In this document: piece after piece, positions 59,958 through 64,000 of the stretch
Layout of the letters: each line of letters starts with the position of its first letter
Numbering within the stretch: the first letter of the stretch is position 1
NCBI RefSeq assembly: GCF_008386505.1
Contig: NZ_VUNZ01000001.1
Span: 434,001 to 498,000, forward strand
DNA length: 64,000 bases
Reading direction: 5' to 3'
Origin: Chryseobacterium sediminis
Lineage (GTDB): Bacteria > Bacteroidota > Bacteroidia > Flavobacteriales > Weeksellaceae
Translations under genes and position numbers: made by a program
Notes under the pieces: model-generated
Told to the model about the DNA's origin: nothing
The model's database searches: none
The model's input: the letters and a program-made list of their open reading frames with translations, nothing else

Positions 59958-61580
59958 ATGGAAGATCAAGTAAATGTTGTAGTCACAGATATGATACCAC
60001 CGGAGAACGTAGCCACTATTGATAAAAATAGCTTAGTGGGCAATGCTATATCCAAAGAACAGTTCGCTCAAGGTCAAGAAGAGCAAGACGATGCATTCAA
60101 TAAAAAAATAGCTGAGATAAAGCAGCAGGTAGATTCAGATTTCAAAGGCATTATTTCACCAACAGATCCGACACCAACAGAAGACGGAAGCTACAAGCCT
60201 GCAATTTCTTCAGCAGATCCAGGCACGAATTATCCTAATGCTGGAAATCTAAAGGCTATTAAAGGTTTTTCCACCATGTTTTACAAAAAGGGCACTGTGT
60301 GGACTAAATCACAGGAGGAAATGGCCCAAGCATCACAAAACATTACTGCGTTTGAGTCTTTACAGTTTCCTGCCGTTGCTGGCACGCAAACCGTATATAA
60401 TAACAGTATGTGGTCCGTTAAAACAGGACAGCAAGCAACAGTAACGGATATTCCTTCGATAACTTCAACAATATGGCAGCCTATCGTAGGGAGTTATATC
60501 GTAGAGACAATCTATGATGAAAAATACAATTCAACTACAGCTCTTACAGGATATTATAACGCATCAGGTGTTTTCACTTCACATGTAGACTTTAGATGTA
60601 CACCAAAGATGCCGGCAACAGGCGGAGACGTATGGAGATACCGAGGAAAGTCTTACTCTTCATTAAGCATTAGGGGAGTTTATGGATTTAGAGCAAACGG
60701 AACCGTTGTTATTCTAGTTGATGTTGTCAATGCAACAAACTTTGTTGAGTTTACGATACCTGCGGATGTTGTGGAAGTTGCGGCAAATTTCTACAATGTG
60801 AATGCTGTCAATATGAATATTCAAAAGAAGACAGTTACATATACTGCAGCTTCTATCATTAAGGATGCATTGGGTAACGTTTCATCAATTAATAATGGTG
60901 ATTTAACAAAGATTTTCACAAATCTTAAAATAGGTTCAGCAGGAGATAGTATTACTGCAAATGGCGTTGGAGGTTCGTTAAAAGGCTATCAGCTTTACAT
61001 ACAAGATAAAATTGGTTTTGCTACTTACACAACGTACGGATACTCTGGAAGACCTTTATCAACTTTTGTAACACCTGATGGAACAAGTATAATAGAGCAA
61101 TTTATAAACAATGCTGCATCACATGATATTTTCACTCTTTTAGCAGGAACGAATGACTTCAAGTTAAATATGCGTAGTGGTGATATTGGGACTCTAAACG
61201 ATTATAAAAACCTAACGTCATACGGAAGTGTAGGAGCCGTTGTTTCAATGAATTTTTACCAGGCTTTAAAAGCGTTTGTACTTCGCTGCTACGAACTGAA
61301 TCCTAAGGCTAAAATTATTTTCTGTACACCACTTCAAAGAGACAATGGCGGATATACATCATGGAGCACCAATAGTGTAGGTCGTACTCTTTCAGATTTT
61401 GTTAATGCAATTAGAGAAGTGGCTGCCTATGAAAGTATTCCTGTTGTAGACTTTTTCAAAGAAGGAGTAATAAACATGAGAAATCTAACGCAATATACAT
61501 CTGACGGTCTTCACCCTGTAAATGAAGGTTATAAAGTAATGTCAACTCAGATGATTCCAGTGATCAAAAGATTCATATAA
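59958..61580 (+). CDS. Tail protein with SGNH/GDSL hydrolase domain
   Basis: 540 residues. The first about 320 residues look structural (a helical leader and beta-rich modules). The last about 215 form an SGNH hydrolase: GSAGDSITANG with the nucleophile at Ser331, LLAGTNDF with the family Asn, and SDGLHP with Asp516 and His519. All catalytic positions are present. It probably removes acetyl groups from surface sugars during attachment. It lies between the Dit-like and tail-associated genes. Confidence 0.85.
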   Translation: MEDQVNVVVTDMIPPENVATIDKNSLVGNAISKEQFAQGQEEQDDAFNKKIAEIKQQVDSDFKGIISPTDPTPTEDGSYKPAISSADPGTNYPNAGNLKAIKGFSTMFYKKGTVWTKSQEEMAQASQNITAFESLQFPAVAGTQTVYNNSMWSVKTGQQATVTDIPSITSTIWQPIVGSYIVETIYDEKYNSTTALTGYYNASGVFTSHVDFRCTPKMPATGGDVWRYRGKSYSSLSIRGVYGFRANGTVVILVDVVNATNFVEFTIPADVVEVAANFYNVNAVNMNIQKKTVTYTAASIIKDALGNVSSINNGDLTKIFTNLKIGSAGDSITANGVGGSLKGYQLYIQDKIGFATYTTYGYSGRPLSTFVTPDGTSIIEQFINNAASHDIFTLLAGTNDFKLNMRSGDIGTLNDYKNLTSYGSVGAVVSMNFYQALKAFVLRCYELNPKAKIIFCTPLQRDNGGYTSWSTNSVGRTLSDFVNAIREVAAYESIPVVDFFKEGVINMRNLTQYTSDGLHPVNEGYKVMSTQMIPVIKRFI

Positions 61581-64000
61581 ATGAACAATATAACATTATA
61601 CAGAAACGGATCACCCTTGTTCAATTTAATTGAGCGGGGGAAGCGTTCTGTAGAATCAGCAACACTTAACCGCGTTATGCTTTCGGATGATTCGGTTTCG
61701 ATCAAACTGAATTCCCGGGAAAAGTTGGATATTCTGATCAATGATTATTTTGTGTTGTTTGACTCTGTATATCGTATTAATACTCTTCCTTCATTAGTAA
61801 AGAATAGCAATGCTTCATACGAGTATAATATTACCGCTCAGGGTTTAATGTTCGACATGCAACGTTGCAAGTATTTCAACGCTGATGCAACTGGATTCGG
61901 TCCTGATCTGGAATTTCCTTTGATCGGCACCATTGAAGTTTTCTTGCTGGCTTTAAAAAACAATATGAAACGTTTTGCTGGAAATTGGGAGCTGGGGAAT
62001 TTTACCAACGGAGAAACGAAAACAATCACTTTCGGAGATGATACATGTCTTTCAGCAATGCAAAAGATCTGTAACGAATTTAAAACAGACTTCTGGATTA
62101 AATACGAAAACGGGAAATATGTTATTCATACCGGAGACTATGGAAAGAAAGTTCCAATTAAATTCGATTATGGAAAAGGTAAAGGGCTTTATTCTCTTTC
62201 TCGAAATAACGTTGATGATAACGATATAGTAAACCGCCTTTATGTATTTGGGGGAACAAATAACATTCCGAATGAATACAGGAATTTCAGCAAAAGATTA
62301 AAGTTACCAGGTGCCGACTATTTGGAGGATCAAAGCTCTATTGCTGGTTTTGGATTAAAAGAGGGTTCAATAACATTTGATGATATTTATCCACATCGAA
62401 CTGGAAAGATTACTTCTTTAGGCGATACGAAATTTAAGTTCTCAGATTCCGCGATGGATTTTGATCTCAACGAGAAAGAAGCCGACGGAGTGACGACAAA
62501 ATATCTTGTTGCAGGAACATCTGCCAAAGTACATTTCAATACCGGCAACCTGGCAGGATATGAGTTTGAGATCAAAAAAGGCGGCTATAACCATTCGACA
62601 AAAACATTTGAAATTATTCCTTTCAAAAACGATCAGGGACAAAGCTTTCCGGATGAAAATTCTACTGCTTTTCAATTTGCTGTCGGTGATGAATACGTGA
62701 TTTTGGATATAGTTATGCCGAAAACATATATCGACAATGCAGAGAATGAATTGCTACAGAAAGGACTGGAGCAGTTTGAGCTAAACAAAAACGCTAAGGT
62801 TTCATACGATCTGAATGTTGATCCGGCTTACATGGAAAAAATTGGAGTGGGGAAATTTGATATTGGCGATTACATACAGGTATATGATCCGGTTTTGGGA
62901 ATCGATAAGGTTCTTCGTGTAAATCAGACTACAATTGATTTCATCCAAAGTGGAGACTATAATCCTTACCGTACTAAAATAGTAATAGCAGATTCCTACG
63001 AGATAAACTATGCATCACAGATTGTGTTAGATATAAAGCAGATCAAAAATGTAATGTCTATTACGAATCTGGGACAGATCAATTATTCAAAGCTGGGGCT
63101 TAAGACCACCGAAGAATTAAAGAATCTTGTTTTTGATACTGATGATTACTTTGATCCGGAGAACATTCGTCCGAACTCGATTGAAACAAACATGATTTCA
63201 GTCGGTGCCAGATCTCAACAGATTAGCTGCAGCGTTGTTTTTTACGTAATGTTTGAGAACGATAAGAATAAAGTAAAGGTAAATCCTGGAATCATCTATT
63301 CCCAGACTTTTGACAAAGAATGGAATATTCCAGAGAATACAGAAACTATCCCTGATGATCAATTTAGATACGTTTATGGCAAATGTTCTAAGACCGACCA
63401 GACCGGTGCAATTGTTTTTAGTCAGGAGCAATACAAATTCGATGCAGATGCTAATGATTATTACTTTTTAATAGGCATTCTTCATTCAGTAGTAGAAGGA
63501 GTGAGGGTATTATCCATTACTGTTGGGACAACTACCATAAACGGGGGGCTGATCAGAACCGGTATTATTTCTTCACTGGACGGGCAGATGACAATCAACC
63601 TGGACACGCAGGAAATCATAGGGAAAATTAAGTTTACTGATGGCTCAGACGGGTTTACGTCCATTGATAACGGACTGCTTATGACACAGGTTATAGAAGT
63701 CGGAAATGAAACCGAAAGAAATGCTTTTATATCGTCTGTCACAGATGCCGGTGGTGATAGTATCAGATTTGGAGCCGGCGCTGATTACGCTCATAAAAAT
63801 GATGCAGTATTTCAGGTTTTACAGAATGGGAAAATGATCTCAAAAAATGCAGAAATAAAAGGGAATATTGATGCGAATACCGGAACAATAGGCGGGGTTA
63901 ATGGATGGTATATTACGACTTCAACTCTTACAAGTACGACAGGAAAGATACTTTTCGGAACCGTAAATACAAATGGAGACCTCACAGATGGATTGATGAT
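61581..64000 (+). CDS. Tail-associated protein, partial (runs off the end)
   Basis: 806 codons from the ATG at 61581 without a stop. The first about 370 residues follow the gp44/Tal-like baseplate pattern (LYRNGSPLFNLIERGKRSVESATLNRVMLSDDSVSIKL, KYENGKYVIHTGDYGKKVPIKFDYGKGKGLYSLSRNN). The later part includes repeated beta-rich modules (ISKNAEIKGNIDANTGTIGGVNGWYITTS) like those in tail fibre shafts. The 3' end lies outside the window. Confidence 0.8.
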   Translation, partial: MNNITLYRNGSPLFNLIERGKRSVESATLNRVMLSDDSVSIKLNSREKLDILINDYFVLFDSVYRINTLPSLVKNSNASYEYNITAQGLMFDMQRCKYFNADATGFGPDLEFPLIGTIEVFLLALKNNMKRFAGNWELGNFTNGETKTITFGDDTCLSAMQKICNEFKTDFWIKYENGKYVIHTGDYGKKVPIKFDYGKGKGLYSLSRNNVDDNDIVNRLYVFGGTNNIPNEYRNFSKRLKLPGADYLEDQSSIAGFGLKEGSITFDDIYPHRTGKITSLGDTKFKFSDSAMDFDLNEKEADGVTTKYLVAGTSAKVHFNTGNLAGYEFEIKKGGYNHSTKTFEIIPFKNDQGQSFPDENSTAFQFAVGDEYVILDIVMPKTYIDNAENELLQKGLEQFELNKNAKVSYDLNVDPAYMEKIGVGKFDIGDYIQVYDPVLGIDKVLRVNQTTIDFIQSGDYNPYRTKIVIADSYEINYASQIVLDIKQIKNVMSITNLGQINYSKLGLKTTEELKNLVFDTDDYFDPENIRPNSIETNMISVGARSQQISCSVVFYVMFENDKNKVKVNPGIIYSQTFDKEWNIPENTETIPDDQFRYVYGKCSKTDQTGAIVFSQEQYKFDADANDYYFLIGILHSVVEGVRVLSITVGTTTINGGLIRTGIISSLDGQMTINLDTQEIIGKIKFTDGSDGFTSIDNGLLMTQVIEVGNETERNAFISSVTDAGGDSIRFGAGADYAHKNDAVFQVLQNGKMISKNAEIKGNIDANTGTIGGVNGWYITTSTLTSTTGKILFGTVNTNGDLTDGLM

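Noticed and set aside
1..64000. CRISPR arrays, rRNA genes, insertion sequences
   Set aside because: No regularly spaced repeats, no rRNA-like sequence and no transposase frame were seen on either strand.

Overview
The window looks like low-GC Bacteroidota DNA, most likely a flavobacterium such as Chryseobacterium, Elizabethkingia or a relative. The evidence is the TraA-TraQ type conjugation genes, Bacteroidota-specific families (DUF4134, DUF4133, DUF4141, DUF3872, DUF4468, DUF6428), general AT richness, promoters of the TTG/TAnnTTTG type, and starts that mostly lack a Shine-Dalgarno sequence. The genus is inferred and was not tested.

Positions 1-18335 hold the right part of an integrative conjugative element. 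traA, traB and a traD-like gene (517-2316) end at an intrinsic terminator. An opposite-strand arsenic operon follows (arsR, DUF6428, arsenate reductase-like phosphatase, Acr3 pump; 2350-4887). The transfer operon then resumes with traE, F, G, I, J, K, L, M, N, O and the traQ-like DUF3872 gene (5100-14082), which build the Bacteroidota type IV secretion apparatus. Next come strong hairpins, a RadC/JAB gene, a YhcG-like PD-(D/E)XK nuclease gene, a small conserved gene and a large serine recombinase. The recombinase reading frame ends inside a tRNA-Arg(CCT) gene on the other strand (18295-18369), which makes the tRNA a probable attachment site.

Positions 18936-23517 are a boundary zone. It has an antirepressor-like DNA-binding gene and a cluster of secreted, lipoprotein and membrane genes, including two tandem DUF4468 paralogues. 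These could be lysogenic-conversion cargo or host genes.

From 23525 to the window end is a siphovirus-like prophage. It starts with a repressor and early promoters with shared operator-like sequence (24061-24098, 25238-25269). A long rightward early operon follows, with a lambda-exonuclease-like nuclease, a small protein with an SSB-type acidic tail, two orphan adenine methyltransferases, a DUF4373 replication initiator with an internal iteron-like origin candidate, a RecA-fold helicase or loader, many small overlapping hypothetical genes, and NinG. A KilA-N gene and a strongly structured RNA candidate with a tRNA-like module (40805-41063) separate early from late genes. The late operon runs terminase, portal, metalloprotease-like protein, minor head protein, then a foreign-looking cassette containing opposite-strand genes (46429-49343), then scaffold, decoration protein, capsid, head-tail connectors, tail tube, a tail chaperone with a probable -1 frameshift, tape measure, distal tail, an SGNH-hydrolase tail protein, and a tail-associated protein that runs off the end. 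No lysis genes and no second integrase are visible, so the prophage right end lies outside the window.
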